A DNA stretch of 61,882 nucleotides from Labrenzia sp. DG1229. Its GTDB lineage: Bacteria > Pseudomonadota > Alphaproteobacteria > Rhizobiales > Stappiaceae. How positions within the stretch are numbered: position 1 is the first letter of the stretch; each line of letters begins with the position of its first letter. Shown one piece after another: positions 43,663 to 53,888 of this stretch. A program made the translations under genes and the position numbers. Under the pieces are notes generated by a model. It was given only the letters and a program-made list of their open reading frames with translations. It was not told the DNA's origin and searched no databases. The DNA is taken from assembly GCF_000521215.1 (NCBI RefSeq), contig NZ_KI928916.1, positions 207,217 to 269,098 on the forward strand, read 5' to 3'.

Positions 43663-45666
43663 ATGTCTGATCATACGGAATTCGCTGAAAACGGACGCAA
43701 AAAGGTTGGCTTGCTTGACCGATTGAGGATCCGCACGCGTATCAATCTGCTTGTGCTGCTGACGATGGTGGCGGTCTCTGCACTTGGTATTACCTATCTT
43801 GTCGGCCGCATGGGTACCGTGAACTCCCTTGAAAGCAAAAACCAGTTCGCAACCCTCTACGAACTCGTTCAGTCCGTGGAGATCGGTGCCTTGCAGATGC
43901 GTCGAAGCGAAAAGGACTTTCTGCTGCGGCGTGATACCAAGTACATCGGAAAATATGATGCCGCAGTTTCGAAAGTGAACGCGGCATTGATGCAGATGGC
44001 GGAACTAGAGGCTTCCGCAGCTGTCCTTGAGAATATCGAGAAACTCCAAAATGAAATCGATCATCACAAGGAGCAGTTCCACAAGGTTGCCGAACTTCAT
44101 CAAACTGTCGGTTTGAACGAAAAGGAAGGCCTTGAGGGTGAACTGAGACAAGCCGTTCACAACGTCGAGGAACTTCTAAAGACGGCTGAACTGGATTCCT
44201 TGACCGTCAAGATGCTGATGATGCGCCGCCATGAGAAAGACTTCATGATGCGTGGCAAGGAAAAGTACGTCGCGCGTATCGACAAAAGACGCGAAGAGTT
44301 TGATGCACTCCTTGGCAACGCGGGCCTTCCTGACGAATTGAGCGCCAAACTGGCAATTCTGATGGATTCCTATCAGGCAGGCTTCAAGTCATTTGCCAAC
44401 ACGTCGATGTTGCTGAAGCCGGAGACAAAGCAGCTCAGTCAGATTTTTGCGGAGATGCAGCCGGATTTCGCGAGGATCCGCGAAGCAGCCCAAGAAGGCC
44501 AGGCAGCGGCCAACGCCCACTTCACATCCACCATGAAAACAACGGACCAGACCTTTCTGGCTGCGGGAATTGGCATTCTTGCAGCGGTGATCTTTTCCGG
44601 TTTTCTGATCGGACGAAGCATTACGTCACCAATAATTCGGCTAAACAACACGATGAAATCACTTGCTGCGGGTGACGTTGAAACAGAGGTCCCTCTGATC
44701 GGCTTGAAGACCGAAATTGGCGAAATGGCCGGGACCGTTGAGGTTTTCAAGAACACGTCCCTTGAGCGAATGGCGCTCATGAATGAAAACGAACGCGACC
44801 AGGAAATGCGTGCGAGCCGCCAGACAAAGGTCGATGACCTCATTGGCAACTTCCGCGAAACCGTCCTTGGTGTGCTTGAAGCGGTCAATGTGGAAAACCG
44901 GGAAATGGAGACTTCGGCCGGCAACCTTTCGACCATCGCCTCGCAGACAACTTCACAGGCGGACAGTGTCTCCAGTGCGTCGAAAGACGCATCGAACAAC
45001 GTCCAGGCTGTCGCTGCGGCGACAGAAACGCTGTCGGAGTCAATCGGTGAAATTTCCCGGCAGGTCAGCCAGACGAAGAGCATCGTCGAACAGGCGACTG
45101 ATGCAACAATCGAGACAGATACCAAGATCGCAGGCCTTGCCGACTCGGCAGACAAGATTGGCGAAGTCATTCTGTTGATCCAGGGAATTGCCGAGCAGAC
45201 GAACCTTCTCGCTCTCAATGCAACCATTGAAGCAGCAAGAGCGGGAGAAGCGGGCAAGGGCTTTGCAGTTGTTGCGTCCGAGGTGAAGGAACTTGCCACG
45301 CAAACTGCCAAGGCAACTGAAGCCATCTCCACCCAGATCACGGATATCCAGAAAGAGACCGAAAGTTCGGTCGATGCCATTCGTGGAATTGCCGAGACAA
45401 TGCGTGAAGTTTCTTCAGCCACCGAGGCCATTTCAGCTGCGGTTGAAGAGCAAGGATCATCGACTGCCGAAATCACGGCAAACGTCAATTCCGCTGCCGC
45501 CGGATCCAATGAAGTTTCGGAGAATATTGTCGGTGTTCGGCAGGCTGCCGATGAGAGCCAGGACTCTGTTGGAAAGGTGCTATCGGCCGCAAAGGGTGTT
45601 TCGGCAAACACGGAACAGCTTCGCGATGTCATCGAGGAGTTTCTGGGAGATGTCGCTGCTGCTTGA
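43663..45666 (+). CDS. Methyl-accepting chemotaxis protein with HBM-type sensor
   Basis: A 667-residue chemoreceptor. One N-terminal membrane helix (residues about 28-48, [20 protein letters not shown]) leads into a long helical periplasmic sensor of the bimodular (HBM) type, with repeated [11 protein letters not shown] and [11 protein letters not shown] segments. A second helix at about 298-318 follows. A HAMP domain comes next ([20 protein letters not shown]), then the signalling hairpin with the conserved tip [20 protein letters not shown] and [17 protein letters not shown]. It would pass ligand binding to CheA/CheW, but no che genes are nearby. The HBM class often binds organic acids; the ligand here is unknown. 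Confidence 0.95.
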   Translation: MSDHTEFAENGRKKVGLLDRLRIRTRINLLVLLTMVAVSALGITYLVGRMGTVNSLESKNQFATLYELVQSVEIGALQMRRSEKDFLLRRDTKYIGKYDAAVSKVNAALMQMAELEASAAVLENIEKLQNEIDHHKEQFHKVAELHQTVGLNEKEGLEGELRQAVHNVEELLKTAELDSLTVKMLMMRRHEKDFMMRGKEKYVARIDKRREEFDALLGNAGLPDELSAKLAILMDSYQAGFKSFANTSMLLKPETKQLSQIFAEMQPDFARIREAAQEGQAAANAHFTSTMKTTDQTFLAAGIGILAAVIFSGFLIGRSITSPIIRLNNTMKSLAAGDVETEVPLIGLKTEIGEMAGTVEVFKNTSLERMALMNENERDQEMRASRQTKVDDLIGNFRETVLGVLEAVNVENREMETSAGNLSTIASQTTSQADSVSSASKDASNNVQAVAAATETLSESIGEISRQVSQTKSIVEQATDATIETDTKIAGLADSADKIGEVILLIQGIAEQTNLLALNATIEAARAGEAGKGFAVVASEVKELATQTAKATEAISTQITDIQKETESSVDAIRGIAETMREVSSATEAISAAVEEQGSSTAEITANVNSAAAGSNEVSENIVGVRQAADESQDSVGKVLSAAKGVSANTEQLRDVIEEFLGDVAAA

Positions 45667-45725
45667 TGTCAACTGCGTAGCAGTGGCACCTTTGACCCGG
45701 ACGATGTCTTTTGCGTTCGGGCGTC

Positions 45726-45748
45726 AACCAGGCAGGCTGTGCCTGGTT
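45726..45748 (+). terminator. Hairpin after the chemoreceptor gene
   Basis: AACCAGGCA (45726-45734) and TGCCTGGTT (45740-45748) pair perfectly over nine bases with a five-base loop, 60 bp past the stop codon. There is no good T run, so it may terminate weakly or protect the mRNA end. Confidence 0.55.
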
Positions 45749-46216
45749 GGGTTGCCCATCTGCGTATTGCGGCCTGGTTCTGCAAAATAGTGCGGACCTG
45801 TCCCCGGTTCGTGACTTGGAAAGAATTACCTTATTGAATTTGTTGACACCGGCGGTCCTCGCGTGCGGCCGGCGATCCTTGATCGCCTTCTGAATGACAA
45901 TCGACGGCACGTGCGCAGCCGCACGAAATTCGGTCTCAAAAGCCTGCCGATCTGAAACATTCTTTCAGAACGCATGCACCTGCCTGTACCGACTTCATTT
46001 GTCTGCCGAAAATCCGGAAACCAGCAACAGGACAGGGTTTTACACCTTCCTGCGATTGATATGCGCATTGCGGGAACGCTTTGGTTGCAGGCAATCGATG
46101 ACGTATGACGAGCCGGACAGAAGGCAAAATCACGACAGTTAATTTAGCGATTGCTGAGGGCGCATTGATGCCCTAACGTATTGTCATAAAAATGTCATAA
46201 ATCTTGGGAGGTCACT
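45749..46216. promoter_or_regulatory. Upstream region of the iron transporter operon
   Basis: No gene is seen in this 470-bp stretch. Near its end are two direct copies of TGTCATAAA (46182-46190 and 46193-46201) next to the start of the binding-protein gene. Just before them GGGC/GCCC forms a small stem. The direct repeats may bind a regulator such as an iron-responsive factor, but they do not match a Fur or Irr box that I can name. Confidence 0.4.
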
Positions 46217-47242
46217 ATGAAATCTATCAAATTTGCGTTTGGTATCTCGCTATTTGCGTTTGCTGCCGCCACCGGTTCCGCGCATGCGGACAAAATGACT
46301 CTCTATTGTAGTGCGCAGGAAGATTGGTGTCAGCTGATGGCGCGCAGCTTTGAAGAGGCGACTGGAATTGACGTCAACATGACCCGGAAATCGTCCGGTG
46401 AGACGTTTGCGCAGATACGTGCCGAGTCGGCCAATCCGAAGGGCGACGTCTGGTGGGGTGGAACCGGCGACCCGCATTTGCAGGCTGCAGAGGAAGACCT
46501 CACACAAGAGTACGTTTCCCCGATGCGCGATCAGTTGCACGATTGGGCCATCTCCCAAGCAGAGAGCGCCGGCAACCGGACGATCGGAATTTATTCCGGT
46601 GCACTTGGGTACGGTTACAACACCGACCTGGCGTCCGCCAACAATCTGCCTGAACCATCCTGCTGGAAAGACCTGCTGAAGCCCGAATACAAGGGTCATG
46701 TCCAGATGGCGAACCCGAATTCATCCGGCACGGCTTATACGACCCTTGCATCCATGGTGCAGATTTTTGGCGAGGACGAGGGTTTTGAATTCATGAAAGG
46801 TCTGCACGCCAATATCAACCAGTACACCAAGTCCGGCTCCGCACCGATCAAGGCAGCAGGCCGCGGTGAGAATACGATCGGCATCGTGTTCATGCATGAT
46901 GCCGTCAAACAGGCAGTGTCCGGATTCCCTATCAAGGTCGTCGCCCCTTGCGAAGGTACGGGCTACGAGATCGGTTCCATGTCCATTATCGACGGTGCAA
47001 GGAACCTGGATGAAGCCAAGAAGTTCTATGATTGGGCATTGTCACCCGAAGCGCAGAACCTCGCACTCGAAGTCAACGCGTTCCAGGTGCCGTCCAACAA
47101 GAATTCGGAAACGTCACCTTCCGCGCCCGATATGAGCCAAATCAAGCTGATCGATTATGATTTCGCCAAGTACGGTTCATCGGACGAGCGCAAGCGGTTG
47201 CTGCAGAAGTGGGACGAAGAGGTGTCCACGCTGCCGCAGTAA
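46217..47242 (+). CDS. Ferric iron ABC transporter substrate-binding protein (FbpA/AfuA-like)
   Basis: A periplasmic binding protein of 341 aa. The signal peptide (SIKFAFGISLFAFAAATGSA, cleaved near AHA) leads to an extracellular binding-protein domain of the iron(III) class: MTLYCSAQEDWCQLMARSFE, TGIDVNMTRKSSGETFAQIR, GDVWWGGTGDPHLQAAEEDL and EPSCWKDLLKPEYKGHVQMA. Such proteins bind Fe3+ (with a synergistic anion) or in some relatives other ligands such as phosphonate or spermidine. It heads an operon with a fused permease and an ATPase. The Shine-Dalgarno is GGGAGG. Iron is the best guess from the operon type; the metal-binding residues were not checked. Confidence 0.88.
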   Translation: MKSIKFAFGISLFAFAAATGSAHADKMTLYCSAQEDWCQLMARSFEEATGIDVNMTRKSSGETFAQIRAESANPKGDVWWGGTGDPHLQAAEEDLTQEYVSPMRDQLHDWAISQAESAGNRTIGIYSGALGYGYNTDLASANNLPEPSCWKDLLKPEYKGHVQMANPNSSGTAYTTLASMVQIFGEDEGFEFMKGLHANINQYTKSGSAPIKAAGRGENTIGIVFMHDAVKQAVSGFPIKVVAPCEGTGYEIGSMSIIDGARNLDEAKKFYDWALSPEAQNLALEVNAFQVPSNKNSETSPSAPDMSQIKLIDYDFAKYGSSDERKRLLQKWDEEVSTLPQ

Positions 47243-47245
47243 ATC

Positions 47246-49459
47246 ATGCGCAAGGTATCCGTTGAAAACACCGGCCTGTCCGTTCTGATATTCTGGATTG
47301 CCGCCGGATGGGCCGGGTTTTGCCTCTTGCCCTGGTATGGGATTGAGGACGGTTTCTTCTCATTTGCCTGGCTGTTCGACGGATACCCGTTGGATGAAGA
47401 CTATGCGCCAGCCGCATTTCTGATCGCTCAATCGGAAAAAATGTGGCTGGCGCCATTAATTGCGCCGCTACTGGCCCCGCTGTTTGTGTTGCGTCGGCGA
47501 AAATCCGATCCTGTTTATTCGGCAACACTTATCCTTGCGGGCGGCCTCGGCTTCGCATGGCTGATTGCACAAGGGTTTGGAATTGGCATCAGAGGCTTCA
47601 GCTATGAATGGCTCAATGCCGTTTTTGGCGAGCTTGGTGATCGTCAGTTCGGAATGGGCTACGGGGCCTTGCTCGTCGCAACCGCGTTCCTTTTTCTCTT
47701 CACGCAGGGCATTGCGGCACGCGGGGCGATAAATGGTGACGTCTTTGTCGTGAGTGCTATCGGCGGCGTTATCATCATCGTTGCCACATTTGTCTTTTTC
47801 CCGATCGTGCGGATGCTGGTGGCTGCCTTCGTTACCGATGGCGGCCACTATTCCATAGCGGTGTTCGTATCGAAGTTCTTCGACGACAGACTGTGGGGAC
47901 TGGGGTGTTTCTGGGGCGCTCGCTGCGGCGCGGCGTGGAACTCGCTGTTCCTGGCAGTGCTGGTTGGCATCATTACCACGGGCCTGGGCCTTGTTTTTGC
48001 GTTGGTGGTGACGCGTTCCGGATTCCGGTTCAAGCGGGGTTTGCGCGCGCTGACGGTTCTGCCGATCATTACGCCACCATTCGTGATCGGTCTGGCGCTC
48101 ATCTTGTTGTTCGGCCTCTCCGGCTCCGTGACCGTGTTTGTGTCGGAGCTGTTCGGCATGCAGCCGACAAGGTGGCTCTATGGACTTCCCGGGATACTGA
48201 TTGCGCAGACACTGGCTTTCACCCCGATCGCGTTTCTTGTTCTGATCGGCGTAGTCGAAGGGGTCAGCCCCTCCATGGAAGAAGCCGCGCAGACACTGCG
48301 CGCCAACCGTTGGCAGACCTTCAAAACCGTTTCGCTGCCCCTGATGCGTCCGGGTCTTGCCAACGCCTTTCTGCTTGGATTCATCGAAAGCATGGCGGAT
48401 TTCGGCAATCCGCTCGTTCTGGGAGGCAACTTCGATGTGCTCAGTACCGAGATCTTCTTTGCAATTGTCGGTGCACAATATGACCAGAGCCGTGCGGCGG
48501 TTCTGGCGATGGTTTTGTTGTTCTTTACGTTGACTGCCTTCTATTTCCAGCGGGTCTGGCTCGGAAAGAAGAACTACACAACGGTCACGGGAAAAGGGGA
48601 CGCCGGCGTCCATCCGCTCATGCCTAGGAGACTGTCTTTTCCCGTTTTTGCCGTCGCAGGGATTTGGGGCGCCTTCACGATCATCGTCTACGGCATGATT
48701 GTTTACGGGAGTTTCGTGGAGCTCTGGGGTGTTCGAAATACCCTGACCTTCAAGCACTATATCACCGCGTTTTCGGTCGGTTGGACGGAGCACGGACTTC
48801 ACTGGTCGGGAGCTGCCTGGGACAGCTTCTTCACGACGATCCAGATCGCAGCCGCAGCGGCGCCGCTGACCGCGGCAGTTGGCCTCATAACGGCCTATTT
48901 GCTGACAAGACAGACCTTTGCGGGCAAAAACGCGTTCGAGTTCGGAACGATGCTGAGTTTTGCCATCCCGGGAACGGTGATCGGTGTAAGTTACATTCTG
49001 GCCTTCAACGTACCGCCCATTGAAATAACCGGGACCGGCATCATTCTTGTCGTCAGTTTCATTTTCCGGAACATGCCGGTTGGTGTGCGTGCCGGCATCG
49101 CCTCGATGAGCCAGCTCGACAAGTCTCTGGACGAGAGTTCCCTCACACTTGGAGCGAACAGCTGGCAGACTTTCCGAAAGGTCATTCTGCCGCTATTGCG
49201 CCCGGCCATTCTGGCCGCCCTGGTGTTCAGTTTTGTGCGCGCCATGACGGCGATCAGCGCGGTGATTTTCCTTGTCTCTGCCGAATACGATATGGCCACC
49301 AGCTACATTATCGGCCGGGTAGAGAACAACGACTATGGCCTCGCGATTGCATATTCAACGACGCTCATATTCGTCATGTTGTCGGTCGTCGCTCTTCTGC
49401 AGTTCATTGTCGGTCGTACCCAGATCGGCCGACGCACTCAATTCGCCACGAGAACCTGA
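47246..49459 (+). CDS. Ferric iron ABC transporter permease (FbpB-like, two fused domains)
   Basis: A 737-residue membrane protein with two binding-protein-dependent permease domains. The first has EAA-loop VSPSMEEAAQTLRANRWQTF (about residue 345) and the second LDKSLDESSLTLGANSWQTF (about residue 625). Around 12 helices follow the N-terminal extension that also has several. This fused layout is typical of FbpB and ThiP-like iron importers. The start codon is 3 bp past the stop codon of the binding-protein gene, and the ATPase gene starts 3 bp downstream, so all three genes are one tightly coupled operon. Confidence 0.93.
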   Translation: MRKVSVENTGLSVLIFWIAAGWAGFCLLPWYGIEDGFFSFAWLFDGYPLDEDYAPAAFLIAQSEKMWLAPLIAPLLAPLFVLRRRKSDPVYSATLILAGGLGFAWLIAQGFGIGIRGFSYEWLNAVFGELGDRQFGMGYGALLVATAFLFLFTQGIAARGAINGDVFVVSAIGGVIIIVATFVFFPIVRMLVAAFVTDGGHYSIAVFVSKFFDDRLWGLGCFWGARCGAAWNSLFLAVLVGIITTGLGLVFALVVTRSGFRFKRGLRALTVLPIITPPFVIGLALILLFGLSGSVTVFVSELFGMQPTRWLYGLPGILIAQTLAFTPIAFLVLIGVVEGVSPSMEEAAQTLRANRWQTFKTVSLPLMRPGLANAFLLGFIESMADFGNPLVLGGNFDVLSTEIFFAIVGAQYDQSRAAVLAMVLLFFTLTAFYFQRVWLGKKNYTTVTGKGDAGVHPLMPRRLSFPVFAVAGIWGAFTIIVYGMIVYGSFVELWGVRNTLTFKHYITAFSVGWTEHGLHWSGAAWDSFFTTIQIAAAAAPLTAAVGLITAYLLTRQTFAGKNAFEFGTMLSFAIPGTVIGVSYILAFNVPPIEITGTGIILVVSFIFRNMPVGVRAGIASMSQLDKSLDESSLTLGANSWQTFRKVILPLLRPAILAALVFSFVRAMTAISAVIFLVSAEYDMATSYIIGRVENNDYGLAIAYSTTLIFVMLSVVALLQFIVGRTQIGRRTQFATRT

Positions 49460-49462
49460 CCC

Positions 49463-50530
49463 ATGACCCAGACAAAAATCTCGAGCAAGGCTGCGCCCGT
49501 CAAGTTCTCCGGCGTTACAAAGGTTTACGGCAGCGACGTGGTTGCCGTCGATGACATCAATCTTGAAATCGAAGCGGGCAAACTGGTGACGTTGCTCGGA
49601 CCGTCCGGCTGTGGAAAAACCACTACGTTACGCATGATCGCAGGCCTGGAAATGGCGACTTCCGGTCAAATCCTGATTGGCGAGGAAGATGTTACCAAAC
49701 TCCCGGCGACCGACCGGGATGTATCCATGGTGTTCCAGTCATACGCGCTCTTTCCCCATATGACCGTCCTTGAAAATGTAGCGTATGGTCTTGGATTTTC
49801 AGGGTTTCCAAAATCCGAAGCCGGCGACAGGGCGCGTGCCGGCCTCGAACTCGTTGGCCTGAAGGGCTACGACAAACGCCTGCCGAGCGAGCTTTCCGGC
49901 GGCCAGCAGCAGCGTGTTGCGGTTGCCCGTGCACTGGTACTGGAGCCCCAGGTTCTTCTGTTCGACGAACCCCTGTCCAATCTCGATGCAAAGCTCCGCC
50001 GCCAGGTACGTGAGGATATCCGTGCCATCCAGCAGGACCTGGGTCTGACGGTGGTCTACGTGACGCATGACCAGGAAGAGGCCCTGGCGGTGAGTGACGA
50101 GATTGTCGTCATGCGCAATGCGGCAATCGCGCAAATAGGAACCCCGAGAACTCTATATGACGAACCTGTCGACGCTTTCGTCGCCGATTTTATTGGCGAG
50201 GCAAACCTGATCCCCTGCAACGTGACTGCAATGGACGGGACAACGGCCGAGATTGATGTGGATGGTTATCGCTGCCAGCTTCCTTCGCGCGGCCTTTCGA
50301 CAGGTGCCGGTCAACTGGCTGTTCGCCCCGCCCGCATCGCCCTCAACGAGGGTACGGGTTTTGATGCGAAAATCGCCAAGTCCACCTATGTTGGTGTCCG
50401 TATGGAATATTCGCTCGAGACATCATTTGGTTCGATGTTCGCAGTCCAGGACGACGTCCAGCATCCCCTGGAACCAGGGACCGCAGTTCAGGTCAGTTTC
50501 AGGTTCCCCGGTCCCGTTCTCATACCCTGA
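49463..50530 (+). CDS. ABC transporter ATPase (FbpC/PotA-like)
   Basis: The nucleotide-binding subunit of the iron importer, 355 aa. Walker A is in LLGPSGCGKTTTLRMIAGLE, Q-loop VFQSYALFPHMTVLENVAYG, signature PSELSGGQQQRVAVARALVL, Walker B LLFDEPLSNLDAKLR and switch His in VVYVTHDQEEALAVSDEIVV. A C-terminal TOBE-like domain follows (about residues 270-355). It hydrolyses ATP to power uptake by the two preceding gene products. The start overlaps the ribosome-binding context of the upstream permease stop. Confidence 0.95.
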   Translation: MTQTKISSKAAPVKFSGVTKVYGSDVVAVDDINLEIEAGKLVTLLGPSGCGKTTTLRMIAGLEMATSGQILIGEEDVTKLPATDRDVSMVFQSYALFPHMTVLENVAYGLGFSGFPKSEAGDRARAGLELVGLKGYDKRLPSELSGGQQQRVAVARALVLEPQVLLFDEPLSNLDAKLRRQVREDIRAIQQDLGLTVVYVTHDQEEALAVSDEIVVMRNAAIAQIGTPRTLYDEPVDAFVADFIGEANLIPCNVTAMDGTTAEIDVDGYRCQLPSRGLSTGAGQLAVRPARIALNEGTGFDAKIAKSTYVGVRMEYSLETSFGSMFAVQDDVQHPLEPGTAVQVSFRFPGPVLIP

Positions 50531-50632
50531 TGATCGCCATCGGACGTTTGGCGCATTCGCGTTGCACAGAGATCTCGCAAACCGTCCACTTTCGTGAATT
50601 TGCAGGAAAACACCGCGCTTCCTGGCGACGAT

Positions 50633-51505
50633 TTATGCCTTCGTCCGGCCTTCCTCGACAGCGTCCAGAATGAACTTCGGCAGTGCAAATGCAGCCGCGT
50701 GGACGTCCGGTGTGTAGTAGCTGGTCTCGAAACCCGCCGCTTTGAAACGCTGTTCCAGAACCGGTACGGCCTGTTTTCGCAGATCGGGGTTGTCAGTCGC
50801 CCAACCCAGGGTCATGTGACCACCGAAATAGGTCGGAATTGCCGCAATGTATGCTGCCGCATCCTTGAAGATGCGGGAGAAACGTTCGACGCTGGTCACC
50901 AACTCGTCCCGCTGGAGGAAGGGGACGCCATTCTGTGTCACCAGGATTCCACCCGGCGTCAGCATGCGGTGGGCATTTCGATAAAATTCTTCGGAAAAGA
51001 GGACTGCACCCGGTCCGTGTGGATCGGTGCTGTCGACGATGACAACATCGAACCGATGGTCGGTTTCTGCAGCGAATTTCATGCCGTCGGCAATGACCAG
51101 CTCAAAGCGCGGATCTTCCAGGACACCCTGATTGAAATCACTGAAATGCTCTTTGGAAAAGTCGACGACCGACGCGTCGATTTCCACCTGCACCAGCTTT
51201 TCAACAGAAGCGTGCTTGAGGACTTCTTCCGCAAGACCACAATCGCCACCGCCGACGATCAGGACGTTCTTGGCTGCTCCATGGGCGATGATCGGCACGT
51301 GGGACATCATCTCGTGATAGATGAACTCGTCCGCGGTCGTGACCTGGGTCACCCCGTCCAGCATCAGGATCTTACCGAAAACGGGATTGGAGAAGAGCAC
51401 CAGGTCCTGGTGCTCCGTCTTTTGCTGATAGAGGATTTCCTCACAGCTGTAGCTGACCTGAACGCCCGGATAAAGGATTTCGTTGAATACCAGACCGTCG
51501 CTCAT
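50633..51505 (-). CDS. speE: Spermidine synthase
   Basis: SpeE transfers an aminopropyl group from decarboxylated S-adenosylmethionine to putrescine. The fold begins with the small N-terminal beta domain (YSCEEILYQQKTEHQDLVLF). The aminopropyltransferase core has VLIVGGGDCGLAEEVLKHAS (methionine-analogue binding), VEIDASVVDFSKEHF, and VVIVDSTDPHGPG with the catalytic aspartate region, plus TTADEFIYHEMMSHV. The start at 51505 (MSDGLVF, about 290 aa) overlaps the speD stop by four bases; the longer reading is not family-like. The pathway is completed by the adjacent SpeD. Confidence 0.95.
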   Translation of the reverse strand: MSDGLVFNEILYPGVQVSYSCEEILYQQKTEHQDLVLFSNPVFGKILMLDGVTQVTTADEFIYHEMMSHVPIIAHGAAKNVLIVGGGDCGLAEEVLKHASVEKLVQVEIDASVVDFSKEHFSDFNQGVLEDPRFELVIADGMKFAAETDHRFDVVIVDSTDPHGPGAVLFSEEFYRNAHRMLTPGGILVTQNGVPFLQRDELVTSVERFSRIFKDAAAYIAAIPTYFGGHMTLGWATDNPDLRKQAVPVLEQRFKAAGFETSYYTPDVHAAAFALPKFILDAVEEGRTKA

Positions 51506-52059
51506 TCTGCGGCTTCCAGGGTGTGCGGCTTGGAGAGCTGACTGGCAACTTCCCGGCCGCGCAGCAATTCCGAAACCGCTGTCTTGCCGGGATTGAAGGC
51601 GTTGCGCAGAACGTCGACGCACTTTTCCGGTTTGGCATCGCCGCACATGAACACATCGAAGGCGGCGTAACCCGCCTCCGGCCAGGTGTGAACGGAAATA
51701 TGGCTCTCCGCGAGCACGGCGACACCCGAGACACCGGTCGGTTCGAACGGATGAAGGTGAATATGCAAAAGGGTTGCGCCAGCCTCCTCGACACAGGAGC
51801 GCAGCGCCTGTTCGACGTAAGGCAGGTCATCAAGCCTTTCGGCGTCGTAAAGATCAATAATCAGATGCGCACCAGCGCAGTGGACCCCTTCCTTTTGAAT
51901 GAAGTGATCCAGGCGGTCGTCTGCGTAAACGCCAGCGGCCGCGGTCAAAACGTTTTCTTCCCTCTGGGTGGTGCTTCTTGGTTCGGCAACGCACGCTGCG
52001 TCTTCTGCTACACGAACCTCCAAGTCCATCCCCAGTTCGAAGAGGGCGTTGCTTTCCAT
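51502..52059 (-). CDS. speD: S-adenosylmethionine decarboxylase proenzyme
   Basis: SpeD decarboxylates S-adenosylmethionine to provide aminopropyl groups. The bacterial type II prokaryotic motif is clear: LAESHISVHTWPEAGYAAFD, with the self-cleaving Ser in AESH that becomes the pyruvoyl cofactor. Before it is GAHLIIDLYDAERLDDLPYV, and the Cys in FMCGDAKPEKC lies near the active site. The 185-aa length includes an N-terminal extension of about 45 residues beyond the core. The start codon has a GGGAGAG box upstream. It is translationally coupled to speE through a 4-bp ATGA overlap. Confidence 0.96.
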   Translation of the reverse strand: MESNALFELGMDLEVRVAEDAACVAEPRSTTQREENVLTAAAGVYADDRLDHFIQKEGVHCAGAHLIIDLYDAERLDDLPYVEQALRSCVEEAGATLLHIHLHPFEPTGVSGVAVLAESHISVHTWPEAGYAAFDVFMCGDAKPEKCVDVLRNAFNPGKTAVSELLRGREVASQLSKPHTLEAAE

Positions 52060-52243
52060 ATCGCTCTCCCAAACCAGCAGATGTCCCCGGTATTATTTCC
52101 GGAGCGCACTCCATACAAAAAAGAGTGTTTGATCTCAATGGGAAATCTGCAAAATCTTTCTGCAGCCAGTGCAGGTCTGGTATGAACGCACCAGGTATTC
52201 GCAGTCGTTTTTGAAAAACGTTCGCCATTTGAAAGGGTTAGCC
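52060..52243. other. speD / GNAT divergent promoter region
   Basis: About 180 bp between divergent starts. It must contain the promoters of the speDE operon (minus) and the GNAT operon (plus). No riboswitch-like or long palindromic structure is evident. Confidence 0.4.
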
Positions 52244-52831
52244 GTGCAGGTCGAAATCAGAAGCGTAACAGGCGAAGATCTGAAAAACACGCTGAAGGAT
52301 CTTGCACATCTCAGGATATCTGTGTTTCACGACTGGCCGTATCTATACGAAGGATCGATGGAGTACGAAGTCAGGTACCTGCAGCGCTATGTCGAGACGG
52401 AAGGTGCCGTGATTGTCGGGGCATATGACGGTGACAAACTTGTGGGGGCGGCAACGGGCGAGCCGCTCGGGGACGGGTACGAGGCGTTTCAGGCACCGCT
52501 GAAGGAACGCGGATATGACACCGATAGAATTTTCTATCTTGCCGAGTCCGTTCTCGATCCCGCCTATCGGGGGCAGGGCATCGGGCATCGGTTTTTCGAC
52601 GGGCGCGAGGCCCATGCGCGCAGTCTCGGATTTGACCAGGCGGCGTTTTGCGGGGTCATCCGGCCCGATGATCACCCGATGAAGCCGGCTGACTACCGGC
52701 CCCTGGATCCGTTCTGGCGCAATCGCGGGTATGAAAAGCTGGAAAACGTTATCGTAACCTTCCCGTGGTTGGATATCGGCGAGGCGGAAGAAACAGAAAA
52801 GCCAATGCAGGTCTGGTACAGGAGACTATGA
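52244..52831 (+). CDS. GNAT-family N-acetyltransferase
   Basis: An acetyltransferase of about 195 aa. The acetyl-CoA binding core is FYLAESVLDPAYRGQGIGHR (motif A, with RGQGIGH equivalent to Q/R-x-x-G-x-G/A), and motif B-like HARSLGFDQAAFCGVI. The start is placed at GTG 52244 because a GAAAGGG box lies just before it and an earlier ATG would add residues outside the domain. It is divergent from speD. Its stop overlaps the start of the next gene (ATGA). A polyamine or amino-compound substrate is suggested by the neighbour but not proven. Confidence 0.88.
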   Translation: MQVEIRSVTGEDLKNTLKDLAHLRISVFHDWPYLYEGSMEYEVRYLQRYVETEGAVIVGAYDGDKLVGAATGEPLGDGYEAFQAPLKERGYDTDRIFYLAESVLDPAYRGQGIGHRFFDGREAHARSLGFDQAAFCGVIRPDDHPMKPADYRPLDPFWRNRGYEKLENVIVTFPWLDIGEAEETEKPMQVWYRRL

Positions 52832-53706
52832 GCGATCCGTTGCCGGTGACATCGCGTTTCAGCGCATGCTCAAATGGCCGAAACCAGCGAAACAGCGTGA
52901 TGTTTGCGGTTCAGTTTGTATTTTGCATCATTGGAACCGCAGTGCCTTCGATCGCGTCTGACATCCGGTTTCTGACCCTCGAAGAACCGCCGACCAATTA
53001 TCTGAAAGACGGCGAGATTGCCGGAACAACGGTTGACCTTGTCAACGAAATGGCACGCCGTCTCGGCGAACAGCCGGAAATTGAGTTCCTGCCCACTGCG
53101 CGTGCCTTCCTGAAGGCGCAAAGCAACCCGAACTGCCTTGTCTTCACGGCCGGCCTGACAGAAGAGCGAAAAGCACTCGGCTACCAACCGATCGGTCCGG
53201 TCATCACCCGAAGGCACATTCTGTTTGCTCGTTCGGGCAGCAACTTCGGGATTTCGGGTGTCGAGGATATTGTTGCCAGGAAGCTTACCGTGTCCGGTGT
53301 TGATGGTGACTGGCGAACCGGGTTTTTATTGTCGGAAGGTGTGACGGTCGAGACGACATCTCAGCATCTTCTCAACTTCAGAAAACTCATGGCAGAGCGC
53401 ACGGATCTCTGGATTTCATCTGATCTTGAGGCACCGTCGATCCTGACGCAGGCCGGTGCCGATCCGGCGGCGATTGAAATTGCTTTCGTGTTCCGTTCGG
53501 CCCCAAGCTACATTCTCGCTTCCAGGGGCACGGACGAGAAGGAACTCGCGCGCTGGCGCGGCGTTTTTAACGAACTGACGCAGGATACGGTGTTCCTCGA
53601 GCGGTTGTCGAACAAGTGGAGCCAGGAACTCGGCCTGGACCTTGGCTTCAGCGGCAGGGACGGCTTCCATATCAAGTCCGGCGCGGCCAGAAAGAAACCG
53701 TCATGA
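52828..53706 (+). CDS. Periplasmic substrate-binding (SBP_bac_3-like) protein
   Basis: About 292 residues, with an N-terminal segment that could be a signal (SVMFAVQFVFCIIGTAVPSIAS). The binding-protein fold follows, starting IRFLTLEEPPTNYLKDGEIA and containing ATTVDLVNEMARR-type helix patterns, RAFLKAQSNPNCLVFTAGLT, and LMAERTDLWISSDLEAPSIL. This resembles the family of small amino-acid-binding or ABC-less sensor proteins that lack a permease partner. It overlaps the GNAT gene by four bases. A paralogous gene of the same kind follows. No ABC permease or ATPase gene is adjacent. Confidence 0.85.
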   Translation: MSDPLPVTSRFSACSNGRNQRNSVMFAVQFVFCIIGTAVPSIASDIRFLTLEEPPTNYLKDGEIAGTTVDLVNEMARRLGEQPEIEFLPTARAFLKAQSNPNCLVFTAGLTEERKALGYQPIGPVITRRHILFARSGSNFGISGVEDIVARKLTVSGVDGDWRTGFLLSEGVTVETTSQHLLNFRKLMAERTDLWISSDLEAPSILTQAGADPAAIEIAFVFRSAPSYILASRGTDEKELARWRGVFNELTQDTVFLERLSNKWSQELGLDLGFSGRDGFHIKSGAARKKPS

Positions 53707-53888
53707 GCCATCTTGGAACAGACGGAATAGTGCGCCGAAACGCGGGGGCTCGGCCAAGCGTTCCGGACACAAACTCGAAAGCCCTACCACATTCTCCCCG
53801 GTTCAAGTGGGGCGGTTGTCACCACACTCGAATAATCCGGTTGAAAGAAGTCTTTTATGCCGCATTCGGCCCATTCACCACTGCAGCG

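Noticed and set aside
47468..48802. Long minus-strand open frame inside the iron permease gene
   Set aside because: It is antisense to a strongly conserved membrane protein and is a charged shadow frame.
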